A stretch of DNA of 7,218 nucleotides. It comes from an uncultured Treponema sp. Its GTDB lineage: Bacteria; Spirochaetota; Spirochaetia; Treponematales; Treponemataceae. Positions 1-5,593 of the stretch are shown piece after piece. The DNA is taken from NCBI GenBank assembly GCA_938045195.1, contig CALINC010000041.1, positions 1-7,218 on the forward strand, read 5' to 3'. Positions within the stretch are counted from its first letter, which is position 1, and every line of letters starts with the position of its first letter. The translations under genes were made by a program, and so were the position numbers. The notes under the pieces were generated by a model, which was given only the letters and a program-made list of their open reading frames with translations, was not told the origin of the DNA and ran no database searches.

Positions 1-21
1 GCAAGGCAAACTCGGCAGCGT

Positions 22-52
22 TTTTAGACAATGCTAACTGCATTGTCTAAAA
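22..52. repeat. Perfect 13-bp inverted repeat
   Basis: The arms TTTTAGACAATGC (22-34) and GCATTGTCTAAAA (40-52) are perfectly complementary around a 5-base loop, TAACT. On either strand the transcript would start the stem with U and end it with A, which is the reverse of a standard intrinsic terminator, so by itself it lacks the trailing U-tract. It lies directly downstream of the terminator-like hairpin of the minus-strand gene and could act as a second barrier, an mRNA 3' end stabiliser, or part of a dispersed palindromic repeat. The pairing is seen directly; the role is unknown. Confidence 0.75.
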
Positions 53-77
53 TAAGCGGTACCATTTGTACTGCTTA
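49..77 (-). terminator. Probable intrinsic terminator of the minus-strand lipoprotein gene
   Basis: On the minus strand, TAAGCAGTAC (77-68) and GTACCGCTTA (62-53) pair as a 10-bp stem with one G-U pair around a 5-base loop. TTTT (52-49) follows immediately. The stop codon of the minus-strand gene is at 110-108, about 30 bases upstream, a normal distance. The U-tract is shared with one arm of the adjacent 13-bp palindrome, so the two hairpins compete for those bases. Confidence 0.6.
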
Positions 78-107
78 AAATAAACTTTCTTTTTATATAC
101 ACAGCAT

Positions 108-1127
108 TTAACGTAATCTTAGAACACAGCCGATAGGCAGATGATCCGAATATCCTTTCCCCGAAAATACCGAATATTTTGCCGGAATTCCATTTTTATC
201 AACTAGCGGCGGGGAATCCATAACACAAAAAAACACCAAATCAACATCTTTTCCGTCTTTTAAATTATCTGAATAAAAAAAATGGTCTATCCCCTCCCAT
301 ATATCATTAAAAAAATAACTGCCCTTTTTTTGAATTCCGTGTGAAACCGCTGCTTGATAATCTTCAAAATTCCAGCAATTAGGAAATTCCTGTAGAAGCG
401 TAAATTCTGTTAACGGCTGATTAAAATCTCCGCATAGAACAAACGGCGTATCCGGCTCAGTTTGCTGCAAATGGACAAGTCTTGAATAAGCCTGTTTTTC
501 CTGTAAAAGTCTTATTTTATCATTTTCGCCTTTTCCTACTTTGGACTTCCAATGAACATTAAACAATACAAGCTCACTTTCTTTTTCGGAAGTTTTCAAT
601 TTTAAACGAGTTTCTACAAGCGGCCGCAATTCGACACCTTCGGAATAAACATCATGTACATTTATTTCCGAAACAGGCAGTTTTGAGAGCAAGGCAGTGC
701 TAAATGCGCTGCCTTTTTTATGCGGGATAAAAACGGCATAAGGATAAGAATCTTTATAAGGCAATAATTTGCAAAAATCTTCAATAACGGCTTTACTTTC
801 AATTTCTTGCAAAACTAAAACATCGGGTACGGAACCTTCCTTGCCTCCAAGTCTTAAACAAGCAAGCATAACAGCTTCTTTTAAGCGCAAAAGCCGTTCC
901 GTATATGCCGCTTTCGACCATTTGGTTTTACTGCCCTTAAATTCTTTAAATTCACTGCCGTCTTCAACAGCGTCAAAAAACGTCTGTGCATTATAACTCA
1001 CAATAGAAACAGTGTTTTTTTCGGTGCTTATGCCCGAAAGCGGATTAGTACAGCCCGTACATGAAAACGTCAAAAATACATACACTGTACACATTGCCGA
1101 AACAACAATATATTTTATTAATTTCAT
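108..1127 (-). CDS. Endonuclease/exonuclease/phosphatase-fold lipoprotein
   Basis: The protein is 339 aa with a charged N-terminus, a hydrophobic stretch (about residues 5-22) and a lipobox ending at Cys23 (TFS-C; Cys26 is an alternative), so it is probably an exported membrane-anchored lipoprotein. The rest carries the motifs of the DNase I/exonuclease III/inositol-phosphatase superfamily in order: SYNAQ at 44-48, LQEIE with Glu108 (metal ligand), NVHW with His192, GDFN at 233-236 (Asp234, Asn236), and SDH at 327-329 with the catalytic His329. All core catalytic residues are present, so it should be an active metal-dependent phosphodiesterase. Family knowledge does not settle whether the substrate is extracellular DNA, a phospholipid or another phosphoester. 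ATG at 1127 is preceded by GAGAGGT (1134-1140) at 6 bases. It is a single gene, divergent from the cNMP-binding operon, and ends in a hairpin. I recognise no specific gene name. Confidence 0.9.
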   Translation of the reverse strand: MKLIKYIVVSAMCTVYVFLTFSCTGCTNPLSGISTEKNTVSIVSYNAQTFFDAVEDGSEFKEFKGSKTKWSKAAYTERLLRLKEAVMLACLRLGGKEGSVPDVLVLQEIESKAVIEDFCKLLPYKDSYPYAVFIPHKKGSAFSTALLSKLPVSEINVHDVYSEGVELRPLVETRLKLKTSEKESELVLFNVHWKSKVGKGENDKIRLLQEKQAYSRLVHLQQTEPDTPFVLCGDFNQPLTEFTLLQEFPNCWNFEDYQAAVSHGIQKKGSYFFNDIWEGIDHFFYSDNLKDGKDVDLVFFCVMDSPPLVDKNGIPAKYSVFSGKGYSDHLPIGCVLRLR

Positions 1128-1133
1128 AGTAAT

Positions 1134-1140
1134 ACCTCTC
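1134..1140 (-). promoter_or_regulatory. Ribosome binding site of the lipoprotein gene
   Basis: GAGAGGT on the minus strand, six bases before the ATG at 1127, fixes the start. The 79-base divergent gap (1128-1206) is AT-rich. I see only weak promoter candidates for the minus direction there, such as TTACAT with a 17-base spacer to TAGTAA on the minus strand, and do not annotate one. Confidence 0.7.
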
Positions 1141-1206
1141 TATAAAATAGTTATATGCTTTTTATCCGTTTATTACTAAATATTTTTTTATTTCTATGTA
1201 ATTAGG

Positions 1207-1235
1207 TTGACAATTTCTCTTTTTCAAAATATACT
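1207..1235 (+). promoter_or_regulatory. Strong sigma-70 promoter of the cNMP-binding operon
   Basis: A perfect -35 box TTGACA (1207-1212), a 17-base spacer and -10 box TATACT (1230-1235) are seen directly. Transcription should start near 1242, giving a leader of about 45 bases before the start at 1288. The longest reading frame begins with the TTG of the -35 box itself, which rules out that start for a transcript made here. Confidence 0.85.
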
Positions 1236-1287
1236 GTATGATAATAGAATTTGTTTTGAGACCCGAATAAGGCGGAGGGGTACTAAG

Positions 1288-2535
1288 TTGTTACAACTGT
1301 CATTTTTAAATTTTAAAAAAGGCTCATATATTCTGATTGAAGGAAAATCGGATACTGACCACTTTTATATTATTCAAAGCGGAAAAGTTCAAGTCGTTAA
1401 GGAAGATGAAGTAGTCGCAGAAGAGGGCGGGAATATTATGGGGCCTGGGGATTTTTTAGGCGTTGTGTCTTGTATGTCGGGGCATAATCAGATTGAAACT
1501 GCAATTGCACTGACGGACGCCGTTCTAATTTCAGTACCCTATGAGCAGTTTCCGCAGTTGATAGAAAAAAATACGTCGGTTGCAATGAAGATTATCTATT
1601 CTTTCTCAAAAAAAATGCGCTATTTGGACGAAGCGTTAACCCGTATCACTCTAAAAAAGAATACGGTAACAAATATTTCGCATCTTTTTACCATAGGTGA
1701 GTACTACTTGCGTATGTCTAAATTTGACCTTGCTTTATATGCGTATTACCATTATCTAAAAGCACAGCCTAAGGGAGAATTCGCTGCTGCGGCTCAAAAA
1801 CGCTTTATGGCAATTAAGGCAATGGGCGTAAAAATTCCTATCGAAATTTTGGAACCTAAAACAAATCAGATGATACGCATTTACGAAAAGGAAGCGATGA
1901 TTTTTTGTGAATGCCAATCGGGAACGGAGCTTTATATCATTCAAAAAGGACACGTAAAAATAACGAAAATTCTTGATAATAATGAGGTTCTTTTAGCCGT
2001 TTTAAAAGAGGGCGATATGTTCGGAGAAATGGCCCTTTTGGAAAACAAACCCCGTTCTGCAAGTGCTATTGTTACGGAAGAAGGCTGTCAGTTATTAGCG
2101 GTAAACCGGCAAAACTTTAACCAGATGGTTTCAACACAGCCGCAGCTTATTGCGCGCCTAACAACAACTTTTGCGGACAGAATTTGGGCGATGTACAAAC
2201 AACTCGCCAATACGCTGATAAAGGAACCGGTAGAAAAAATGTATGATATGCTTGCAATTCAGTTGGAAAAATCCAGAATAAAACCTACCAAAAACAAACC
2301 GCATACTTTTAACTTCGGACCTATAGAGCTTACAAATATGTGCGGCATTCCTAAGGATCAAGTTTCCGAAGCCGTTACAAACTTCTTAAAACAACCAATT
2401 GTACGCTGCGATGGGACTAAAATCTCCATTACCGATGAATTGGAGCTTTCAAAGCAAGCGGCATATTTTAAGAAAATGCAGGAAATTGAAAAATCAAGAA
2501 TGAACGCGCGTGCAAAAAACGGTACTTATTGGTAA
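1288..2535 (+). CDS. Tandem cyclic-nucleotide-binding (CRP-like) regulator
   Basis: Cytosolic regulator of 415 aa from TTG 1288, chosen because GGAGGGG (1274-1280) lies 7 bases upstream and because the longer frame (from 1207) begins inside the promoter. Residues 1-110 form a first cNMP-binding beta-roll. About 125-180 is helical and TPR-like (a YYLRMSKFDLALYAYYHYL stretch). About 190-310 is a second beta-roll with an intact phosphate-binding cassette, FGEMALL...PRSAS (245-259, with Glu247 and Arg256). The C-terminus (about 320-390) resembles a CRP-type winged helix. The matching cassette in the first domain (52-74) has no Glu-Arg pair, so that domain probably does not bind nucleotide in the standard way. 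By family knowledge such proteins change DNA or protein binding on binding cAMP, c-di-GMP or another ligand; which one is unknown. It heads an operon with an exported protein and a DUF192 lipoprotein. The winged-helix call is weaker than the cNMP domains. Confidence 0.88.
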   Translation: MLQLSFLNFKKGSYILIEGKSDTDHFYIIQSGKVQVVKEDEVVAEEGGNIMGPGDFLGVVSCMSGHNQIETAIALTDAVLISVPYEQFPQLIEKNTSVAMKIIYSFSKKMRYLDEALTRITLKKNTVTNISHLFTIGEYYLRMSKFDLALYAYYHYLKAQPKGEFAAAAQKRFMAIKAMGVKIPIEILEPKTNQMIRIYEKEAMIFCECQSGTELYIIQKGHVKITKILDNNEVLLAVLKEGDMFGEMALLENKPRSASAIVTEEGCQLLAVNRQNFNQMVSTQPQLIARLTTTFADRIWAMYKQLANTLIKEPVEKMYDMLAIQLEKSRIKPTKNKPHTFNFGPIELTNMCGIPKDQVSEAVTNFLKQPIVRCDGTKISITDELELSKQAAYFKKMQEIEKSRMNARAKNGTYW

Positions 2536-2541
2536 AATTTT

Positions 2542-3129
2542 ATGAGAAAATTTATTGCCGGAATAATATTCTTTTTTTTAAGTTTTTGTTTTACTCAAGA
2601 AAATTCGGAAGCAGGGTCATCATATAATACAGGTGTATCCGGACAAGCCGAAAAAACAGTTTTTTCTGAGCTGCCGCAAGGGTACCGTGATATTATGTTA
2701 GGAATGGATATTGAGAGCGTAAAAACCGCATTAAAAGCTGACGGTATTTTCGGTTATCGCGGAGAGCGAGATGTTTCACTTCTGGCAGGTAAAAATCGGA
2801 GCTTGATAGAAACAGCCGGTCAGTCAAATATTAAAAGAGCTTGGTTTCAATTTTATGATGAAAAACTGTATGTTATAACAATCCAGATGAACACCGATAA
2901 AATCGACTATTATTCTGTGTATTCGGCACTATGCAAAAAGTACGGCGAGCCTAATACGCTTGACCCTAAGCGTTCAATTTGGAAGAATGAAAATGTTGCA
3001 ATGATTTTGGAACGCCCGCTTGCTCTTAAATATATTGACTTAGCCGTTTTTAACGGCCTTATAGAAAAAAGCAAAACCGATAAAGCCTATACCGATATTC
3101 TTCGCGAGGAATTCATAAATGACCTTTAG
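2542..3129 (+). CDS. Exported protein of unknown function, second gene of cNMP operon
   Basis: The protein is 195 aa with an N-terminal signal sequence (Lys3, hydrophobic core about 5-18, then a polar Gln/Glu/Ser-rich linker to about residue 40). Cys16 sits after Phe, a poor lipobox, so I favour a periplasmic protein over a lipoprotein. The mature part begins LPQGYRDIMLGMDIESVKTA, a compact alpha/beta-looking domain with a GYRGERD segment and a KKYGEP turn. That pattern recalls treponemal conserved hypothetical proteins, but I cannot assign a function. The ATG lies 6 bases after the upstream stop and has no clear Shine-Dalgarno sequence, which suggests translational coupling. The downstream gene overlaps its 3' end by 11 bases, so all three genes are almost certainly co-transcribed. 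Confidence 0.8.
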   Translation: MRKFIAGIIFFFLSFCFTQENSEAGSSYNTGVSGQAEKTVFSELPQGYRDIMLGMDIESVKTALKADGIFGYRGERDVSLLAGKNRSLIETAGQSNIKRAWFQFYDEKLYVITIQMNTDKIDYYSVYSALCKKYGEPNTLDPKRSIWKNENVAMILERPLALKYIDLAVFNGLIEKSKTDKAYTDILREEFINDL

Positions 3130-3610
3130 AAAAATTTGTTGTATTATTCTTGCATTACTTATTTGTCTTTCATGTTCTGCAGAGCAGAAAAACGAAAAAA
3201 TCGATATTTTTATAGAAAGTACCGTAAATGATAACACTGTCAAACACAAAATAACTGTAGAACTTGCAATTACACCTGAACAACAGGCACGGGGCTTTAT
3301 GGAACGCAAAAACATTCCGCAAGGAACCGGTATGATTTTTCTTTATAAAGAAGATACGCAGTTAAAATTTTGGATGAAAAATACACCGCATCCTCTTTCT
3401 ATTGCTTTTATTGACAGCACCGGCGTAATACGCGAAATATATGATATGGTACCGTATAGTTTACAAATTACGGCAAGTATTCATTCGGTGCGTTATGCCC
3501 TTGAAGTACCGCAAGGAATGTTCACCGTAATGGGAATAAAAACAGGCTGCACATTATCAAAAGAGAGCATTTTGCTTTTAAAACGGAAAGCTGCGGAATC
3601 GAATCCGTAA
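3119..3610 (+). CDS. DUF192 family lipoprotein
   Basis: The protein is 163 aa. The signal peptide ends in lipobox CLS-C with Cys19 as the predicted lipidated residue, so it should be a membrane-anchored, externally facing lipoprotein. Residues about 45-145 match DUF192 (PF02643): RGFM at 58-61, GMIF at 71-74, the hallmark FWMKNT at 84-89 followed by PL, and ALEVPQG at 127-133. The biochemical role of the family is not established. The start ATG 3119 has GAGGA (3106-3110) 8 bases upstream, inside the preceding gene, and the frames overlap by 11 bases. That ties it to the operon driven from 1207. Nothing looks broken. Confidence 0.9.
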   Translation: MTFRKICCIILALLICLSCSAEQKNEKIDIFIESTVNDNTVKHKITVELAITPEQQARGFMERKNIPQGTGMIFLYKEDTQLKFWMKNTPHPLSIAFIDSTGVIREIYDMVPYSLQITASIHSVRYALEVPQGMFTVMGIKTGCTLSKESILLLKRKAAESNP

Positions 3611-3622
3611 GTTTATCCAATA

Positions 3623-3660
3623 AGATAGGCTCCTATTTGCCAATAGTTTATTTTATTATT
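3623..3660 (+). terminator. Weak terminator-like hairpin after the DUF192 gene
   Basis: CTATT (3633-3637) pairs with AATAG (3642-3646) around TGCC and is followed by the T-rich run TTTATTTTATTATT. A competing hairpin, AGATAG (3623-3628) with CTATTT (3633-3638), overlaps it. The stem is short and AT-rich, so termination is probably partial. The position just after the operon's last stop and before a separate promoter supports the call. Confidence 0.35.
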
Positions 3661-3671
3661 CTCACAGGCTT

Positions 3672-3700
3672 TTGAAAGTACGATTTTTTGCAGTTATTAT
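3672..3700 (+). promoter_or_regulatory. Promoter of the XRE gene with leaderless geometry
   Basis: TTGAAA (3672-3677), a 17-base spacer and TATTAT (3695-3700) form a good sigma-70 promoter. Only 7 bases (3701-3707) separate the -10 box from the ATG at 3708, so the expected +1 is the A of the start codon or one base before it. A perfect TATAAT also occurs at 3700-3705 but has no -35 box at a usable distance and would start transcription inside the gene. Confidence 0.6.
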
Positions 3701-3707
3701 ATAATGT

Positions 3708-4013
3708 ATGGAGTACGACTTTGCTACAATTCTTGCAAAAAATATAAGACGTATTAGGCGTAAGCTTAATATTTCCCAAATGGAGCTGGCTTTAAAAGCC
3801 GATGTTTCAATTGCATTTATAAATTCGATTGAAAATAAACAAAAATGGGTATCTGCAAAAACATTATCAAAGCTGACCAAAGCTTTAGATATTGAACCTT
3901 ATGAGCTGTTTCTTACGCAAGAAGCAAACCAAGAAGACCTGTCTATAATTGCAGGTCAACATAAAGAGCTGATTACCGAAATTAGGGATATTCTCAACCG
4001 CTACGGTAAATAG
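3708..4013 (+). CDS. Small XRE/Cro-cI family HTH regulator
   Basis: The protein is 101 aa with an N-terminal HTH_3 domain over about residues 7-67: LAKNIRRIRRKLNISQMELA, then KADVSIAFINSIENKQKWVS, then KTLSKLTKALDIEPYELF. The second and third helices (about 24-31 and 34-43) are the DNA-binding pair. The remaining 35 residues are a charged helix (KELITEIRDILNRY) that may serve in dimerisation. The helix order is the standard one for phage-repressor-like DNA-binding proteins; the target genes are unknown. No Shine-Dalgarno sequence precedes the ATG, and the next in-frame ATG would cut into the HTH, so the start at 3708 is the only sensible one and fits a leaderless mRNA. It is monocistronic, with a hairpin after it and a convergent gene beyond. 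Confidence 0.88.
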   Translation: MEYDFATILAKNIRRIRRKLNISQMELALKADVSIAFINSIENKQKWVSAKTLSKLTKALDIEPYELFLTQEANQEDLSIIAGQHKELITEIRDILNRYGK

Positions 4014-4034
4014 CACAGAGCTAAAATATACATT

Positions 4035-4063
4035 ACCTCTCCGGTAAAGCGGAGGATGGTTTT
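4035..4063 (+). terminator. Hairpin terminator between convergent genes
   Basis: CTCCG (4039-4043) pairs with CGGAG (4050-4054) around GTAAAG. An outer ACC/GGT pair (4035-4037 with 4058-4060) lies beyond a small internal loop, and TTTT (4060-4063) follows. On the opposite strand the stem is followed by TAATGTATATTTTAG, so it may also help stop the convergent peptidase transcript. The stem is short and the T-run is only four bases. Confidence 0.5.
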
Positions 4064-4098
4064 ATCCCATATTTATTCCGTACGTATGTATTGTGTCC

Positions 4099-5040
4099 TT
4101 AAAAATATTTTTTATGCACTTCCGCTGCCGATACAAGACCGTCCACTAATCCCGGCTCCATACTGGAATGCCCCCCGAATAAAACAATATTTAAAAAAGA
4201 TTTCGGCAATTTTTTATGCAATGTATATGCTGAAAAAGGAGGGCAATCCATATCATATCTTCCTTGAACGATCGTGCAGGGAATATCTTCTATTTTTGTA
4301 CAATTATTTATAATATAATTATCTTCTTTAAAAAAACATTTATGTAAAAAATAATGACATTCCGTTTTTGCCATAGCAAGTGCTTCATTATTACTCATAT
4401 CATACACAGAAGGAAAAAGTTTTACCAACGAAGATTCCCAGCGGCTCCAGTGATGGGCGGCTTGTAAGGCAATTTTTGCGTCGGCACCGAAAAGCCGTTT
4501 TGAATAAGCCGTAACCAAACAGCTTTGTTCTTCCTTAGGAATAAAATTCTTGTAAGCCTCAAAAGCCTCCGGAAAAAATTTAGATGCTCCGCCTTCCTCA
4601 TATATCCAGTCAATTTCAGATTGAGTTCCTAAGAAAATTCCCCGTAAAATAATTGAAACTACTTTATCGGGATGTGCTATGGAATAAATCAGAGCGAGGG
4701 TACTGCCCCAACTCCCGCCGAAGACCATCCATTTTGAAATATTAAGGTGCGTGCGCAACTTTTCAATATCTTCTATTAAGTTAGCGGAAGTATTTTCTTT
4801 CATCTCGCAAAGAGGAAGACTTTTCCCTGCGCCTCGTTGGTCAAATAAAATAACCCTATAAAATTGCGGGTCAAAATATTGGCTTGCAACAGGAATACAT
4901 CCGCCGCCAGGCCCCCCATGCAAAAATACAACAGGCTTGCCATCGGGCTTTCCATATTGCGCATAATAAATACTATGAATATCCGAGACTTTTAAAAATC
5001 CCTCGTCAAATTTATCCGTCTTTTCATATAGCATCTTCAT
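4099..5040 (-). CDS. pip: Proline iminopeptidase (prolyl aminopeptidase, family S33)
   Basis: Alpha/beta-hydrolase of 313 aa that removes N-terminal proline from peptides, normally in the cytoplasm or periplasm; no signal peptide is seen. Family hallmarks are all present: oxyanion-hole HGGPGGG at 41-47, DQRGAGKS at 67-74, nucleophile elbow GGSWGS with Ser110, WE at 201-202 (the Glu that holds the substrate amino group in this family), GRYDMDCP with catalytic Asp263, and GGH with His291. Length is normal for the family. ATG 5040 is chosen because GGGAG (5047-5051) lies 6 bases before it; the longer TTG start at 5061 would sit at or near the transcription start of the promoter at 5070-5098. It is a single gene. 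Proline iminopeptidase activity is known from T. denticola, which fits peptide-based nutrition. The call is secure; the genus is inference. Confidence 0.95.
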   Translation of the reverse strand: MKMLYEKTDKFDEGFLKVSDIHSIYYAQYGKPDGKPVVFLHGGPGGGCIPVASQYFDPQFYRVILFDQRGAGKSLPLCEMKENTSANLIEDIEKLRTHLNISKWMVFGGSWGSTLALIYSIAHPDKVVSIILRGIFLGTQSEIDWIYEEGGASKFFPEAFEAYKNFIPKEEQSCLVTAYSKRLFGADAKIALQAAHHWSRWESSLVKLFPSVYDMSNNEALAMAKTECHYFLHKCFFKEDNYIINNCTKIEDIPCTIVQGRYDMDCPPFSAYTLHKKLPKSFLNIVLFGGHSSMEPGLVDGLVSAAEVHKKYF

Positions 5041-5069
5041 ACTGTACTCCCAAAAAGTCAATTGACATC

Positions 5070-5098
5070 ATCATATACGTTTTACAATATTTTTTCAA
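5070..5098 (-). promoter_or_regulatory. Promoter of the proline iminopeptidase gene
   Basis: On the minus strand, TTGAAA (5098-5093), a 17-base spacer and TATGAT (5075-5070) form a near-consensus sigma-70 promoter. Transcription would start near 5063 and give a leader of about 23 bases containing GGGAG before the ATG at 5040. Confidence 0.75.
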
Positions 5099-5145
5099 GC
5101 TAACGCAAATCACTCGAATATAAATTATTGATAGTTTTGTTGAGC

Positions 5146-5522
5146 ATGGTAACCGCATCACAAAAGTTGTAAAACGGAAAATAAGTAATCATCATTGATT
5201 ATACACAAACCTAATTTTTGCTTCATAGCAGCCTTCTTCTTTGTTTGCTTTTTTCGTACCGGTTCAAGAGCAATTTTAATTAAGTTCATTGTGATTTTTC
5301 TCAATCGGTCAATTTGATACTCTGCCCAAAAGACGATATCTTCTATATCCGTATGACCGCATATAAAGCCGATGACGCATAATAGTAGTATATCACCGGT
5401 GCATGTTTTTTGCCGTTTCGGAATGCGATAAGGAACGTCATTCTTTTATTTCCATTTGTCTACCACCCGGTTTAAAGTATCGGCTTTTTATAACTTTAGT
5501 TTATTTCCGGTGCGGTTGCCAT
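5146..5522 (-). mobile_element. Internally deleted, decayed ISAs1-family element (MITE-like)
   Basis: The 377-bp segment is bounded by imperfect inverted repeats: ATGGTAACCGCA at 5146-5157 and TGCGGTTGCCAT at 5511-5522 (11 of 12 pair). Between them, on the minus strand, only the two ends of a transposase remain, so it resembles a miniature non-autonomous derivative. The terminal sequence resembles my recollection of ISAs1-type ends (CAGGG..ACCGCATCA), with the outermost bases changed. I see no convincing target-site duplication, in keeping with age. It fills most of the gap between the peptidase promoter and the BlaI-type operators and marks the left edge of the AT-rich regulatory module. Confidence 0.7.
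5158..5455 (-). pseudogene. ISAs1-type transposase remnant, N- and C-termini fused
   Basis: A possible original start, ATG at 5455, reads MEIKE and then hits TGA (5440-5438). A frame change leads into an open stretch from about 5445 to a TGA at 5160-5158. Its first part (DVPYRIPKRQ, then GDILLLCVIGFICG, then DIEDIVFWAEYQIDRLRK; 5439-5296) resembles the N-terminal DDE_Tnp_1-associated domain of ISAs1/H-repeat transposases. The rest (KITMNLIKIALEPVRKK, AAMKQKLGL, DDYLFSVLQL) resembles their extreme C-terminus. The whole catalytic DDE core, about 250 residues by family length, is missing. The junction lies near codons RLRK at 5307-5296. The family call rests on pattern memory of ISAs1 proteins. 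It cannot encode an active transposase. Confidence 0.7.
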
Positions 5523-5524
5523 AT

Positions 5525-5542
5525 AAACTACCGGAGTAGTAT
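5525..5542 (+). promoter_or_regulatory. BlaI/MecI-type operator, upstream copy (O1)
   Basis: AAACTACCGGAGTAGTAT is an 18-bp sequence containing the palindrome ACTAC-CGGA-GTAGT (5527-5540). It repeats exactly at 5576-5593. BlaI/MecI operators are known to be built from ACTAC/TTAC half-sites spaced by four bases around TA-rich centres; the half-site geometry matches here although the centre is CGGA. It begins three bases outside the IS remnant, and its last base overlaps the first base of the -35 box, so bound repressor could block RNA polymerase. Confidence 0.75.
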
Positions 5543-5570
5543 TGATAAGTGCGGCTATTTTGATTAGAAT
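5542..5570 (+). promoter_or_regulatory. Promoter of the blaI-like operon
   Basis: TTGATA (5542-5547), a 17-base spacer and TAGAAT (5565-5570) each match consensus at five of six bases. Predicted +1 is near 5577. The promoter lies exactly between the two operator copies, and the leader of about 17 bases is almost entirely the second operator. Confidence 0.75.
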
Positions 5571-5575
5571 AAAAC

Positions 5576-5593
5576 AAACTACCGGAGTAGTAT
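5576..5593 (+). promoter_or_regulatory. BlaI/MecI-type operator, downstream copy (O2), with embedded RBS
   Basis: An exact copy of the 18-bp upstream operator, offset by 51 bp (about five helical turns), it ends at the base before the ATG at 5594. Its GGAG (5584-5587), 6 bases before the ATG, is the only Shine-Dalgarno sequence available, so the operator is also the ribosome binding site. In the mRNA the arms ACUAC and GUAGU could pair with the GGA in the loop, which might also affect translation. Confidence 0.8.

Noticed and set aside
22..52. The 13-bp palindrome as a standard intrinsic terminator
   Set aside because: Both strands give a stem starting with U and ending with A and no U-tract after it.
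4056..4313. Open frame on the plus strand opposite the peptidase gene
   Set aside because: It is antisense to the conserved C-terminus of the proline iminopeptidase, has no family motifs and no ribosome binding site.
5041..5061. TTG start at 5061 for the proline iminopeptidase (seven extra residues)
   Set aside because: It is at the predicted transcription start and has no ribosome binding site; ATG 5040 has GGGAG at 6 bases and fits the family length.
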